This document shows, in pieces, positions 40,001 to 48,794 of a stretch of DNA of 64,000 nucleotides. The notes under the pieces are model-generated. The model was given only the letters and a program-made list of their open reading frames with translations, was not told where the DNA came from and did not search any database. The stretch's first letter is position 1. Each line of letters opens with the position of its first letter. Both the position numbers and the translations under genes were made by a program. The stretch comes from an uncultured Monoglobus sp. (GTDB lineage Bacteria; Bacillota; Clostridia; Monoglobales; Monoglobaceae): positions 1 to 64,000 of the forward strand of contig CANQKC010000010.1 in the NCBI GenBank assembly GCA_947624305.1. Direction: 5' to 3'.

Positions 40001-40907
40001 CGTCCGGTTTCCTTATTGTGTTGCCGGAAAGGTAGAACTTGTAATTCTCCGGAGCTGAGCCGCTGGATTTAACAAGAAAACGATGTCCGCCGGTGGTTGA
40101 ATTTCCGGCTTTTAAATAATTATTTACATAATTCTGATGGCCCATAGTGCCGTAGCCCGTCTGATAACCCCAGTCGTATATCACATTGTTTACAAAATCC
40201 ATCGTCTCGGTCTTTTCGACCTTTCCGCGGAAGTTTCTGGAAACATTGTGGGCTATCATGTTGTGGTGCCAGGAGTTCTGGCCCTTGCCGAACATAACGC
40301 CAAAGCCGTGGCAGCCCTTGTCATGAACCGATATACAGTTTGACGGACCGATCAGAGTGTACTGCACAGTCTGGTGCATATTATTGGAATAAAGGCCCCA
40401 TTGCTCATCGTTCGCCCAGCCGAGCGAGCAGTGGTCAACAATCGAGTTTGAACCGTTGCTTCCTCCCCAGGCGTCACATTCCTTACCCGTTTCTCCGGGA
40501 CGGGAGCTGACATATCTTATAATAATATTGTCGCCACCCATTCCGATCTTTGCGCCTCTGAGCGTTATTCCGCCGCCGCCGGTCGCGGTCTGGCCGAGGA
40601 TCGTGACGTTGCCTTTCACAACAACATCGCTTTTCAGATCTATTGTTCCGCCGACCGCGAACACGACGATACTGTTTGAGTGGCTGACCGCCTCGCGGAA
40701 CGTGCCGACGCTGCCGTCGTCGGTAAGCTTAGTAACGATACGCACCGTGCCGCCTCTTCCGCCCGTTGAATATTTGCCCGCGCCCTCGGCACCGGGGAAT
40801 GCGGGCAGCGTGTTGGCCGCGGAAACGTTCGCAGCGGGAACGGCCATACTGCCGATCAGCACGGCGGCCGAAAGCAATATATTCATCAATTTGCCCTTTA
40901 GTTTCAT
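37074..40907 (-). CDS. Large secreted pectate lyase-like protein, multi-domain
   Basis: Signal peptide MKLKGKLMNILLSAAVLIGSMAVPAANVSA; AFPGAEGAGKYSTGGRGGTVRIVTKLTDDGSVGTFREAVSHSNSIVVFAVGGTI; ATG 40907 preferred. Confidence 0.9.
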   Translation of the reverse strand: MKLKGKLMNILLSAAVLIGSMAVPAANVSAANTLPAFPGAEGAGKYSTGGRGGTVRIVTKLTDDGSVGTFREAVSHSNSIVVFAVGGTIDLKSDVVVKGNVTILGQTATGGGGITLRGAKIGMGGDNIIIRYVSSRPGETGKECDAWGGSNGSNSIVDHCSLGWANDEQWGLYSNNMHQTVQYTLIGPSNCISVHDKGCHGFGVMFGKGQNSWHHNMIAHNVSRNFRGKVEKTETMDFVNNVIYDWGYQTGYGTMGHQNYVNNYLKAGNSTTGGHRFLVKSSGSAPENYKFYLSGNTIRKPDGSYYNESIEKNNQWLGMSGFDKATYGSDTPFKVEDVNGNDASVLNSNQFETADEAFETVINYAGAGISADKRPKIDQQVMDEAKNGTGYLTGGPMYSTTTSSALLKAIKEYKIKEMNYDDYYPPKYTTLDRTDEDKDGMDDNWEIERGLDPTNPKDASGDYYGQGYMNIEYYANDLTINSFPEGIVTESPKTADLGEDYRMVMEDVNALKLSPSTIKNASDLTLPASGSVNGSSIKWSSASSAVKISNNQISAVNRPSDKDASVILTAEITHGTFTLKRSYTITVKSTAAKWTASESDNGKKAGSELIDGLTTLHDTTGGTANVTLNDKTYNYYISGADSGGWSDGKATGTGFKYVPEKSGYLNVYLTSLGQAANPKTAYIMKEGAGSEEDCVASVTGEGNDAVLTGKVEAGQTYYIYVKGSKGRFLGMEITNEAPTLMWKASKNVTKGEVLMTGLTANDSMTFETTSRTIDSVSFTGRLTCANTPADGGASGMALTYTPKTKGVITVYYKLNSGKKFVIHEPGKTANDELAMYKTNNDSVNIYTSTSANLEAGKTYYIYVENSKAEFYGVSFKSTEGEPDPDIKPDAPDPTMPPLEGETWNFDNIAVGTEFGNGDMIANENDMEIRVNYATGNADNVPDIAVAPSIAEKTAGSADHYLKIDDKGKGQDGWTYEAEEPVESEIIVIDFDFMSGDTNKDTILLRAFDNINVNPGNSYVSATTLDGRIFELKTGEDGKEKTPCLKITDYFSDGGVSSSGSPKGLDTTLGSFTYKANTWHSLRVQYTSSNNSITVYNKNADGSYGKIGTLELGSGTTKGEIPSLNITSIGGSTRGSAANVLGLDNISVLAPEGSAVVSPPEPTDEPQPTEGPQPTEGPQPAEPTVKFSQNGAEIESFADGEVTLTASGLSEPCSIIIVGYDQSGAKTIAAVTEYDPSLGDTAEAAVTPTADTVTIRGFIWDGAENIKPMSDVYEIKRK

Positions 40908-41094
40908 ATTATCACTCTCTTTCAGAAAAAATGTACAATAATTATACCTCATTTTTTGGAATTTTCCAATAAAATGAGCACTGCAAGGCAATATATCCTG
41001 CTTTTTTGGCAATATTTCATGACTTCAAGCCCCGTTTTGCTTTTGCCTCAACGCAAAAACCGCCCGCCGCCGCGCCAAAGCGACGCATTTTCGT

Positions 41095-41123
41095 TTGACA
41101 ATCCGCAAAAAAGGTGGTATAAT
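41095..41123 (+). promoter_or_regulatory. Sigma-A-type promoter upstream of MBOAT gene
   Basis: TTGACA (41095) - 17 nt - TATAAT (41118). Confidence 0.8.
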
Positions 41124-41186
41124 CCTTCCATAATTATACTGGATTATTATGCGCGCCCTGCGCGCTCAGGCTGTAAGGAGAAAGAC

Positions 41187-42581
41187 ATGGTATTTTCGAG
41201 CTTATTGTTTATGTGCGTGTTTCTGCCGGTTGTGCTGCTGCTCTATTTCTGGAACGGCAACATCACCTACAGGAACGTTGTGCTTGTTATCGCGTCGCTT
41301 ATATTCTACGCGTGGGGCGAGCCCGTTTGGGTCGTTCTGCTGATACTCAGCGCCGCGGTGGCTTATTTGTGCGGCCTCGCCATAAACAAATACTCCGGCG
41401 GATGGCGGGCGAAGCTGGCGCTCGTACTGGCGCTTGTCATAAACCTCGGCCAGCTCGCGGTGTTCAAATACACCGGCTGGATCGTTGACTGCATTAATTC
41501 CGCGTTTCATCTGAACATCCCGTTTTACAACTTTTCGCTGCCGCTGGGAATTTCGTTCTACACGTTCCAGACCCTGTCTTACTGCATAGACATGTACCGC
41601 GGCGAGGTCAAGGTCCAGAAAAATCCGCTGAACTTTTTGTGCTACGTCTCAATGTTCCCGCAGCTTGTGGCCGGCCCGATCGTGCGCTATGTCGACATCG
41701 AAAAGCAGATCAACGACCGCCGCGTGACCCTCAAGGGCTTCGAGTACGGCGTGCTCCGCTTCACTCAGGGCATGCTGAAAAAGGTGGTTCTGGCCAACGG
41801 AACGGGCGCGGTCGTTTCGGCGCTGCTCGGCGGAAACATGGCGGAGTCGTCCGTGCTTTCGGCATGGGTCGGCATCATCGCCTATACCTTCCAGATATAT
41901 TTTGACTTTTCGGGTTATTCCGACATGGCGATAGGCATGGGCAGAATGTTCGGCTTTAACTTCCTTGAAAACTTCAACTATCCCTACATCGCCAAAAACG
42001 TCACCGATTTCTGGCGGCGCTGGCACATATCGCTGAGCACGTTTTTCCGCGATTATGTCTATATCCCGCTCGGCGGCAACCGCAAGCACCAGATGTTCAA
42101 CATCATGTTCGTCTGGATGCTGACCGGCCTCTGGCACGGCGCGAGCTGGAACTTTGTGCTGTGGGGACTTTACTACGGAATACTTCTTATCATTGAGAAA
42201 AAGGCGTTCAAGGGCAAGCTGATGCGGCTGCCGGCGTTTTTCGCCCACCTTTACACGATAATCGTGTTCGTTCTCGGCTGGGCTCTGTTTTACTACACCG
42301 ACTTCGGAGCGCTGCGCGACTGGTTCGTCTGCGCCTTCGGCGGCACCGGCAGGCTGTATGATTACACCGGTTTCACGACGCTTATGTCAAATCTGTGGCT
42401 GCTGATCGTCTGCGGGGTCGTTTCGACTCCGATCATCAGAAAGCTCTGCGATTGGTTCTCCGACAAGTGCAAAGCGATTAATATTGTGGTAACGCCCGTT
42501 CTGGTGTTCGCGCTGCTGGCGTTCTGCTTCATACTTTTAGTGGGCGAGAGCTACAACCCGTTCCTGTATTTCAGGTTTTAA
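41187..42581 (+). CDS. MBOAT family O-acyltransferase (AlgI-like)
   Basis: MVFSSLLFMCVFLPVVLLLYF, NFLCYVSMFPQLVAGPIVRY, FWRRWHISLSTFFRDYVYIPLGGNR; ATG 41187 with taaggag. Confidence 0.95.
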   Translation: MVFSSLLFMCVFLPVVLLLYFWNGNITYRNVVLVIASLIFYAWGEPVWVVLLILSAAVAYLCGLAINKYSGGWRAKLALVLALVINLGQLAVFKYTGWIVDCINSAFHLNIPFYNFSLPLGISFYTFQTLSYCIDMYRGEVKVQKNPLNFLCYVSMFPQLVAGPIVRYVDIEKQINDRRVTLKGFEYGVLRFTQGMLKKVVLANGTGAVVSALLGGNMAESSVLSAWVGIIAYTFQIYFDFSGYSDMAIGMGRMFGFNFLENFNYPYIAKNVTDFWRRWHISLSTFFRDYVYIPLGGNRKHQMFNIMFVWMLTGLWHGASWNFVLWGLYYGILLIIEKKAFKGKLMRLPAFFAHLYTIIVFVLGWALFYYTDFGALRDWFVCAFGGTGRLYDYTGFTTLMSNLWLLIVCGVVSTPIIRKLCDWFSDKCKAINIVVTPVLVFALLAFCFILLVGESYNPFLYFRF

Positions 42582-42614
42582 GTTTACTCGAAATTATTGC
42601 AAGGGGAAATATAA

Positions 42615-43811
42615 ATGTACACTGCGAGAAGAGTTTTAACCGTAATATTCTTTATAATCTTTATGATCGCCGGTTTTGTGACGGTGGTCATTCTGCCGCG
42701 CGACGACGCCTCGGCCCAAAAAGAGAACCGGAACCTGGCGGACATGCCTCAGGTCAGCCTCGGCAGCATAAGCTCCGGGCAGTTCTCATCGGACTTTGAG
42801 ACGTTTTTGTCCGACAACGTGGGCTACCGCAGCAGATTTACCGACATATCCTCAGCATATAAGAACATAAAGGGCATCAACGCCTTCGGAAAGGTCGTTG
42901 AGTCAAACGCCGACATGGGCACCGGCGAGGCCGGAGTGGGCCGCCTGCTCGTGACCGACGACCGTGTCATGGAGATATACAAGGCCGATCCCGAGGCACA
43001 GCGCGAATATATCGACATGGTTGACTTTTACGCGAACAAGCTTCCGGCCAGCATTAAGATGTATTCAATGATCATACCCACGCAGATCGACTTCATGCCG
43101 TTTTACAACACGGTCGGCGACAGCGAGAAGGCCGCGATAGACTACCTCTATGACAACTTTAACGACCGCGTAAAAAATATTAACGTGTACGACAGCCTCA
43201 AGGCGCATTTTGAGCAGGGCGAGTATGTGTACTTCCGCACCGATCACCACTGGACGCAGCTCGGCGCGTATTACGCGTATCACAAAATGGCCGAGGCCAT
43301 GGGGTTCATGCCGCTTTATGTCAACGAGTTTGAAAAGGGCGAGGTAAAGGACTTCACGGGCTATCTTTACAGTCAGGCCGAGGCTCCGTACCTCTACGAC
43401 CACCGAGACACGATCGAGTATTACAAAAACGCGCTCAACGACATACCGTTCAACTGCATGACTTACAGCTATATCCCCGGCGAGCCGTTTGCCTATAAAG
43501 GAAAGATGTTCGACCTCAACAAGGGCGCGTCATACACCATGTTCCTCGGCGGCGACCAGCCGTATATCGAGATAAACTCAAACGGGGCGACTAAAAAGAC
43601 CCTGCTTATGCTCAAGGACTCGTATTCAAACGCACTTATCCCGTGGCTAGCGAGCTCGTACAGCAAGATCATCGTTATCGACGCGAGGACCTTTGACCAG
43701 ACAATAACCAATATACTGAACACCACGCCGATCGATGATTTCCTTATCACCAACTATATCCTCGGCACCAACTTCCGCGACTACATCAAAATGTGCCGGG
43801 ATATATACTAA
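42615..43811 (+). CDS. DHHW/AlgX-like protein, probable partner of the MBOAT acyltransferase
   Basis: YFRTDHHWTQLGAYYAYHKMAEAMG; N-terminal TM. Confidence 0.88.
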   Translation: MYTARRVLTVIFFIIFMIAGFVTVVILPRDDASAQKENRNLADMPQVSLGSISSGQFSSDFETFLSDNVGYRSRFTDISSAYKNIKGINAFGKVVESNADMGTGEAGVGRLLVTDDRVMEIYKADPEAQREYIDMVDFYANKLPASIKMYSMIIPTQIDFMPFYNTVGDSEKAAIDYLYDNFNDRVKNINVYDSLKAHFEQGEYVYFRTDHHWTQLGAYYAYHKMAEAMGFMPLYVNEFEKGEVKDFTGYLYSQAEAPYLYDHRDTIEYYKNALNDIPFNCMTYSYIPGEPFAYKGKMFDLNKGASYTMFLGGDQPYIEINSNGATKKTLLMLKDSYSNALIPWLASSYSKIIVIDARTFDQTITNILNTTPIDDFLITNYILGTNFRDYIKMCRDIY

Positions 43812-43980
43812 CGTAGGGACTAGAGAATAGAAACTAGGAACTACGCGGAAAAACTTAGACGTAAAACCTTTTCATATCCCCGCGCCCTAATATAGGCTCG
43901 CCCCTTGGGGAGAGCTGTCTGCGAAGCAGACTGAGAGGGGCAACGTAGTCCCTAGATCCTAATCCCTAGTCCCTACGTTG
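43811..43980. repeat. Intergenic element with about 35-bp terminal inverted repeats and CTGTCTGCGAAGCAGACTGAGAGGGG core
   Basis: Left end acgtagggactagagaatagaaactaggaactacg versus reverse complement of right end aacgtagggactagggattaggatctagggactacg. Confidence 0.75.
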
Positions 43981-44094
43981 TTTGAATTTTAACACAGTTT
44001 TGTAACTTTTTTGTTAGAATTTTGTAATTTCTCTTTACAAATTTGTAATAATATGTTACAATATAAAAAATGATTGTGAAGAGGGGTTAGATTA

Positions 44095-44406
44095 TTGTAC
44101 GGTCAGAATGATTTATCAAAAATTAAGTCCAATCTTGCCGATAATGTTGGCAACAAAGTCAGATTAACGGCCAAGAAAGGCAGAAAGCAGATTGTTACGA
44201 GAGAGGGAGTCATCGAAAACACCTATCCCAGCATTTTCACTGTGAAGCTGGACAATCAGAATGAGTTCTTCACAACCGAGCGTAGAGTTTCATACAGCTA
44301 CGCTGATGTTCTGACCAAGTCGGTCGAGCTTGTTATATACACTCCCGACGAGGGCGAAACCGGCGTTCTGTCGGAGACCGAGTCCGAAATGGAGGACATC
44401 GTTTAA
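44095..44406 (+). CDS. veg: Veg family protein
   Basis: DLSKIKSNLADNVGNKVRLTAKKGRKQIVTREGVIENTYPSIFTVKLD; TTG start with gagggg RBS. Confidence 0.88.
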   Translation: MYGQNDLSKIKSNLADNVGNKVRLTAKKGRKQIVTREGVIENTYPSIFTVKLDNQNEFFTTERRVSYSYADVLTKSVELVIYTPDEGETGVLSETESEMEDIV

Positions 44407-44539
44407 TCGTACATGCCTATCTTTAGTAACATCATGCGGCGGACGCTTCCGCGGCGGCAGGGACGGCTTTTTGGGCGGTCCTTGTTTTTTTGTCATAAAA
44501 ACGTAACACAGATATAAAATAAATCGGCTCTTATCACGC

Positions 44540-44568
44540 TTGACTTTTTTCGTAAACTCATGTATAAT
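44540..44568 (+). promoter_or_regulatory. Sigma-A-type promoter upstream of rny
   Basis: TTGACT (44540) - 17 nt - TATAAT (44563). Confidence 0.8.
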
Positions 44569-44690
44569 ATATGCGTGACTTTATGTGCACATGTTTTTGT
44601 TTGCGCGGTTCACTTGTATCGACTTCTTTAAAAATTGCTAAAGGTTCATTATAGAATATAGATAGCAGAACAAAATTTTGACTTTAGGAG

Positions 44691-46271
44691 GTGCTTAAAA
44701 TAACTATATTACCATGGATATTATTGGTAGTCGTTTTTCTGCTCGGAGTGCTCGCGGCATTCCTCGCGTTCAGATACGGCTATTCATATAGAAAAAACTT
44801 TGCCGAGGTTAAAATCGGCAGCGCCGAGGAGGAGGCCGAAAGGATCCTTTCCGAGGCGAGCAGCTCGGCGGAAAAAGACGCCGAAAACATAAAAAAAGAA
44901 AAATTGATCGAAGCCAAAGAAGAGATACATAAATTAAGAAGCGAACTTGACAAAGAGATAAAAGAGAGACGCAACGAACTGCAGAGACAGGAAAGACGCG
45001 TGCAGCAAAAAGAAGATACAATTGACAAAAAGGGCCGCATGATCGAAAAGCGCGAGGAGCAGATCCAGCGCAAAATGAACGAGGCGGAGGAAATTCAGGC
45101 AGAGGTGGAGCGCGTTAAAAAGCTCCAGATCGCGCAGCTTGAAAAAATCGCCACCATGACGGCGTCGCAGGCCAAGGACCTTCTTCTCAAAGAGGTCGAG
45201 GCGGACGTTAAGCACGAATCCGCGCTGCTTATCAAGAGCGTGGAAGAGCAGGCCAAGGAAGAGGCGGACGAAAAAGCCCGCAAGATCATCACCGGCGCGA
45301 TACAGAGATGCGCCGCGGATCATGTCACCGAGACCACCGTTTCGGTTGTTCCGCTGCCCAATGACGAGATGAAGGGCCGCATAATCGGCCGCGAGGGCAG
45401 GAACATCAGAACCATCGAGACCCTGACGGGTATTGATCTTATCATCGACGACACGCCCGAGGCGGTTATCCTTTCGGGCTTTGACCCGGTAAGACGCGAG
45501 ATCGCCAGACGTTCGCTTGAAAAGCTCATCAACGACGGCAGGATCCACCCGGGAAGAATTGAGGAAATGGTTGAAAAATCCCGCAAGGAGGTCAACCAGA
45601 TCGTTAAAAAAGAAGGCGAAAAGGCTGTGTTTGACACCAACGTCCACGGCCTCAATCCCGAGCTTATCCGCCTTATCGGAAGGCTCAAGTTCAGAACCAG
45701 CTACGGCCAGAACGTGCTTCAACATTCCATTGAGGTCTCGCATCTGGCAGGCCTTATGGCTGCCGAGCTCAACGCGGACGTGGCCCTCGCCAAACGCGCG
45801 GGTCTGCTCCATGACGTCGGCAAGGCCATTGACCATGAGGTCGAGGGCTCGCACGTCACGATCGGAGCCGACATTGCCAAGAAGTATAAGGAAAACGACA
45901 AGGTCGTTCACTGCATCCTCGCCCACCACGGCGACATTGAGCCCCTGACGATCGAAGCCTGCCTCGTTCAGGCGGCCGACAGCATCTCGGCGGCGCGTCC
46001 CGGCGCGAGACGCGAGAACCTTGAGAACTACATCAAGCGCCTTGAGCAGCTTGAGGAGATTTCAAACTCCTTCGACGGGGTTGACCGCTCGTTCGCTATC
46101 CAGGCGGGCCGCGAGGTCAGAATTATGGTCAAGGCCGACAAGGTAAGCGACGACGACACAGTGCTGATGGCGAAGGATATTGTTAAAAAGATCGAGGAGA
46201 CCATGGAGTATCCCGGCCAGATCAAGGTCAATGTTATCCGTGAGCTCCGCGCTATCGAGTACGCAAAATAA
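44691..46271 (+). CDS. rny: Ribonuclease Y
   Basis: N-terminal TM, coiled coil, KH domain [33 protein letters not shown] domain [17 protein letters not shown]; exact start uncertain. Confidence 0.95.
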   Translation: MLKITILPWILLVVVFLLGVLAAFLAFRYGYSYRKNFAEVKIGSAEEEAERILSEASSSAEKDAENIKKEKLIEAKEEIHKLRSELDKEIKERRNELQRQERRVQQKEDTIDKKGRMIEKREEQIQRKMNEAEEIQAEVERVKKLQIAQLEKIATMTASQAKDLLLKEVEADVKHESALLIKSVEEQAKEEADEKARKIITGAIQRCAADHVTETTVSVVPLPNDEMKGRIIGREGRNIRTIETLTGIDLIIDDTPEAVILSGFDPVRREIARRSLEKLINDGRIHPGRIEEMVEKSRKEVNQIVKKEGEKAVFDTNVHGLNPELIRLIGRLKFRTSYGQNVLQHSIEVSHLAGLMAAELNADVALAKRAGLLHDVGKAIDHEVEGSHVTIGADIAKKYKENDKVVHCILAHHGDIEPLTIEACLVQAADSISAARPGARRENLENYIKRLEQLEEISNSFDGVDRSFAIQAGREVRIMVKADKVSDDDTVLMAKDIVKKIEETMEYPGQIKVNVIRELRAIEYAK

Positions 46272-46295
46272 TTATTTGCCTCGGAGGCGATATTC

Positions 46296-46880
46296 ATGAA
46301 AAGTATTATTACGATCAGCCGTCAGTTCGGAAGCGGCGGACGCGAAATAGGCGAAAAGACCGCGGCCGAACTCGGCTATAAGTTCTACGACAAGGAGATC
46401 ATTGAAAAGCTTGCCGAGAAAACCGGCCTCGCGAAGGAATACATACGCAAGGCGGGCGAGTACGCGCCGAGCAAGAGCATATTCTCATACGCCTTTATCG
46501 CGAGGAACAGCGACGGCACGTCGATCACCGACTATCTCTACAGGGTTCAGCGCGAGCTTGTGCTTGAGATCGCCGAGGAAGGCCCCTGCGTTATCGTGGG
46601 CCGTTGCGCCGACTATATCCTGCGCGAGCATGAGGGCTGTCTGAACGTGTTTATCCGCGGCGAGCTTGACGCCAAGATCGAGCGCGTCACAAAGCTCTAC
46701 TCGGTAAGCCCCGACAAGGCGAAAAAGATCATGAAGGATGCGGACAAGAAACGCGCCATTAACTACAAATACTGCGCCGAGCGCGAATGGGGCGCGATAA
46801 AAAACTATGACATGGTTTTAAACAGCACAGCGTTCGGAATTGAAAAGTGCGTGGACCTGATCTGCCGCGCCGCAAAGTAA
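46296..46880 (+). CDS. Cytidylate kinase-like family protein
   Basis: SIITISRQFGSGGREIGEKTAAELGYKFYDKEII. Confidence 0.92.
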   Translation: MKSIITISRQFGSGGREIGEKTAAELGYKFYDKEIIEKLAEKTGLAKEYIRKAGEYAPSKSIFSYAFIARNSDGTSITDYLYRVQRELVLEIAEEGPCVIVGRCADYILREHEGCLNVFIRGELDAKIERVTKLYSVSPDKAKKIMKDADKKRAINYKYCAEREWGAIKNYDMVLNSTAFGIEKCVDLICRAAK

Positions 46881-46890
46881 AAAAGCATAA

Positions 46891-46926
46891 AAACAAAGCG
46901 GAGCCCATGGCTCCGCCTTGTTTTTG
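46891..46926. terminator. Intrinsic terminator
   Basis: AACAAaGCGGAGCC-atg-GCTCCGCcTTGTTTTT between convergent genes. Confidence 0.8.
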
Positions 46927-46933
46927 CGTTATA

Positions 46934-47209
46934 TTATCCGAAAATATCCGAATGTGTTCCGGTATCGACCAAAGTTAACGTCAAAACATCGTCTTCAATC
47001 AAATATACCAAAAGCCAATTCGGTCTGATGTGGCACTCCCGAAAGCCCGAAAATTCTCCGGAAAGAGCGTGATCGCGGTATTTTTCACTCAGCTTTTTCC
47101 CCAGACGGAGTATATCAACGACTTCATCCAATTCCGAAATATCAAGCCCGCGCTTTTTCATAAGTTTATAACTCTTTTTGTATGCTGTTGTAAATTTAAC
47201 CGTATACAT
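46934..47209 (-). CDS. Type II toxin, YafQ/RelE family
   Basis: YTVKFTTAYKKSYKLMKKRGLDISELDEVVDILRLGKKLSEKYRDHALSGEFSGFRECHIRPNWLLVYLIEDDVLTLTLVDTGTHSDIFG. Confidence 0.93.
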   Translation of the reverse strand: MYTVKFTTAYKKSYKLMKKRGLDISELDEVVDILRLGKKLSEKYRDHALSGEFSGFRECHIRPNWLLVYLIEDDVLTLTLVDTGTHSDIFG

Positions 47210-47481
47210 CAGCTTTCAAGAGCCTCCTTGAGTTCCTCCATGCTTGTGTATCCTTTAACGTCTGCATCGCGCGAAATGCGTTTCGCCTCTGCCATTGCAC
47301 TTAATGTTTTCTCGCTGTATCGCGGGAGTTCAACCGAAAAAGGCAGACCTCCGCGCAGAACACACTGGTGCAAAAACAAATTTACCGCGCCCGACATATC
47401 AAGGCCGAGACTGGAAAACAAGGCCGCCGCCTCTTTTTTTATATCCGCGTCAATACGCACTTGTGTAGGCGTCGTCGCCAT
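47209..47481 (-). CDS. Type II antitoxin, RelB/DinJ family
   Basis: VRIDADIKKEAAALFSSLGLDMSGAVNLFLHQCVLRGGLPF; directly coupled to the toxin. Confidence 0.93.
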   Translation of the reverse strand: MATTPTQVRIDADIKKEAAALFSSLGLDMSGAVNLFLHQCVLRGGLPFSVELPRYSEKTLSAMAEAKRISRDADVKGYTSMEELKEALES

Positions 47482-47660
47482 ACAATCAGCTCCTTTCTTC
47501 TATATTATACGCTTTTTGATTTACATTGTCAAGCATTTAAGATATAATTAATCTCTTTCATTAATATACTTGTTAATAGAAAAGCTTTTCGCCAAATACG
47601 AAAACGAGAAGCTTGACATGTATTTAAAGCTCCTGCGCGCCCGGAATTAAATAAAATAAA

Positions 47661-47686
47661 GGCTTTGGCGTTTATTTGCCAAAGCC
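47661..47686 (-). terminator. Intrinsic terminator of TPR gene
   Basis: GGCTTTGGC...GCCAAAGCC, followed on minus strand by TTTATTTTATTT. Confidence 0.75.
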
Positions 47687-47693
47687 GCTATAT

Positions 47694-48440
47694 TTACTTT
47701 TTATATTCCTCAAGCATTTGCTCGATTTCTTCTTTGGATTTGAGGCTCAGGAACGAGAATGGCTTTTCGAGGGATTTTTCTATGAGCTCTATTCCCTTTT
47801 CTTTTTCGCCCTGCTTTATCAGGAGCTCGCCGTAGCCGTAGTAGGCTTCGGGGAAGCGCGGCTCGGGGTCGCGCGCGAGAAGTTCCTCGTAAATCTCCTT
47901 CGCCTTGTCGTATTCTCCGTTTATGGCGTAGGCCTCGGCGAGGTTGTCGGTGATTATATTGTCGTCGCTGTTATAGTCATATGCCTCCTCGTTGAACTCG
48001 ACCGCCTTTTTGCCGTCACCCTTTAAATTATACATTATGCCGAGGTTCTGGTATATTGTCGTTACTCTGAAATTATTGTTATACACGTCCTCGAGCTTTT
48101 CGATCGCGTCGTCAATGTCGCCTTCCTTCCAGCTCACAAGCGCCTGCAGCGACGTTACTCTGTAACGGTCGGCCGTGTTCGGCTTGGTGAGCATCACGGC
48201 GTCGGCGAACACCCTTTTCGCCGCGGCAAGCTCGCCGCAGCGCAGACAGTTGTAGCCGAACAGGATCGTGTCTCCCGCGCCGAGGTTGCCCACCTTGCTC
48301 GCTATGTTAAATATTTTCAGCGAGCCGAGGTAGTCGCCCTTGGCGTATTTTTGCTTGGCGAAAAGGGCCACGATGCCGGCCCGTTTCACGATTATAAACA
48401 CAATCGCGACAAGCAGCAGTATTTGCCAGATAAGTTTCAT
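47694..48440 (-). CDS. TPR-repeat membrane-anchored protein
   Basis: N-terminal TM and TPR-like repeats (YNLKGDGKKAVEFNEEAYDY, YAINGEYDKAKEIYEELLARDP). Confidence 0.75.
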   Translation of the reverse strand: MKLIWQILLLVAIVFIIVKRAGIVALFAKQKYAKGDYLGSLKIFNIASKVGNLGAGDTILFGYNCLRCGELAAAKRVFADAVMLTKPNTADRYRVTSLQALVSWKEGDIDDAIEKLEDVYNNNFRVTTIYQNLGIMYNLKGDGKKAVEFNEEAYDYNSDDNIITDNLAEAYAINGEYDKAKEIYEELLARDPEPRFPEAYYGYGELLIKQGEKEKGIELIEKSLEKPFSFLSLKSKEEIEQMLEEYKK

Positions 48441-48510
48441 AAGTATTGCTCCTTAATATGATTTTCCGCATGCGGAGGCCTTTGCGGGCGGATAATATCC
48501 GTCCCTACAA

Positions 48511-48755
48511 ACATAGTGATTAGTAATTAGCTAATAGTGATTAGAAAATTCAAACATTCGCGGCGGTGCTGAAACGGACGCGGCAGCATTTTTCCGCGTA
48601 TTCGCTATTCACTAATCGCTAATCCCTACGTTGACCCCTCTCAGTCTGCTTCGCAGACAGCGTTAGGGAAGCTCTTAGTCAAAATTGCAAGCAATTTTGA
48701 AAGATAGCTTTGAACCCGCAAGCAAGCTTGCTGATTATCCCCAAGGGGCGAGCCA
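48511..48755. repeat. Intergenic element related to 43811-43980, with inserted hairpin segment
   Basis: tagtgattagtaattagctaatagtgattag ... ctattcactaatcgctaatccctacgttg then acccctctcagtctgcttcgcagacag ... ccccaaggggcgagcc. Confidence 0.65.
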
Positions 48756-48794
48756 AGACAGGTCCGCAGCAATGCGCGGTGGTGGTTGGCGGGG

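Noticed and set aside
44934-45929. 331-aa minus-strand ORF antisense to rny
   Set aside because: Shadow ORF opposite a high-confidence conserved gene; no family resemblance.
46934-47481. Toxin-antitoxin pair as marker of a prophage or genomic island
   Set aside because: No integrase, phage or transposase genes nearby; flanking genes are ordinary chromosomal genes.
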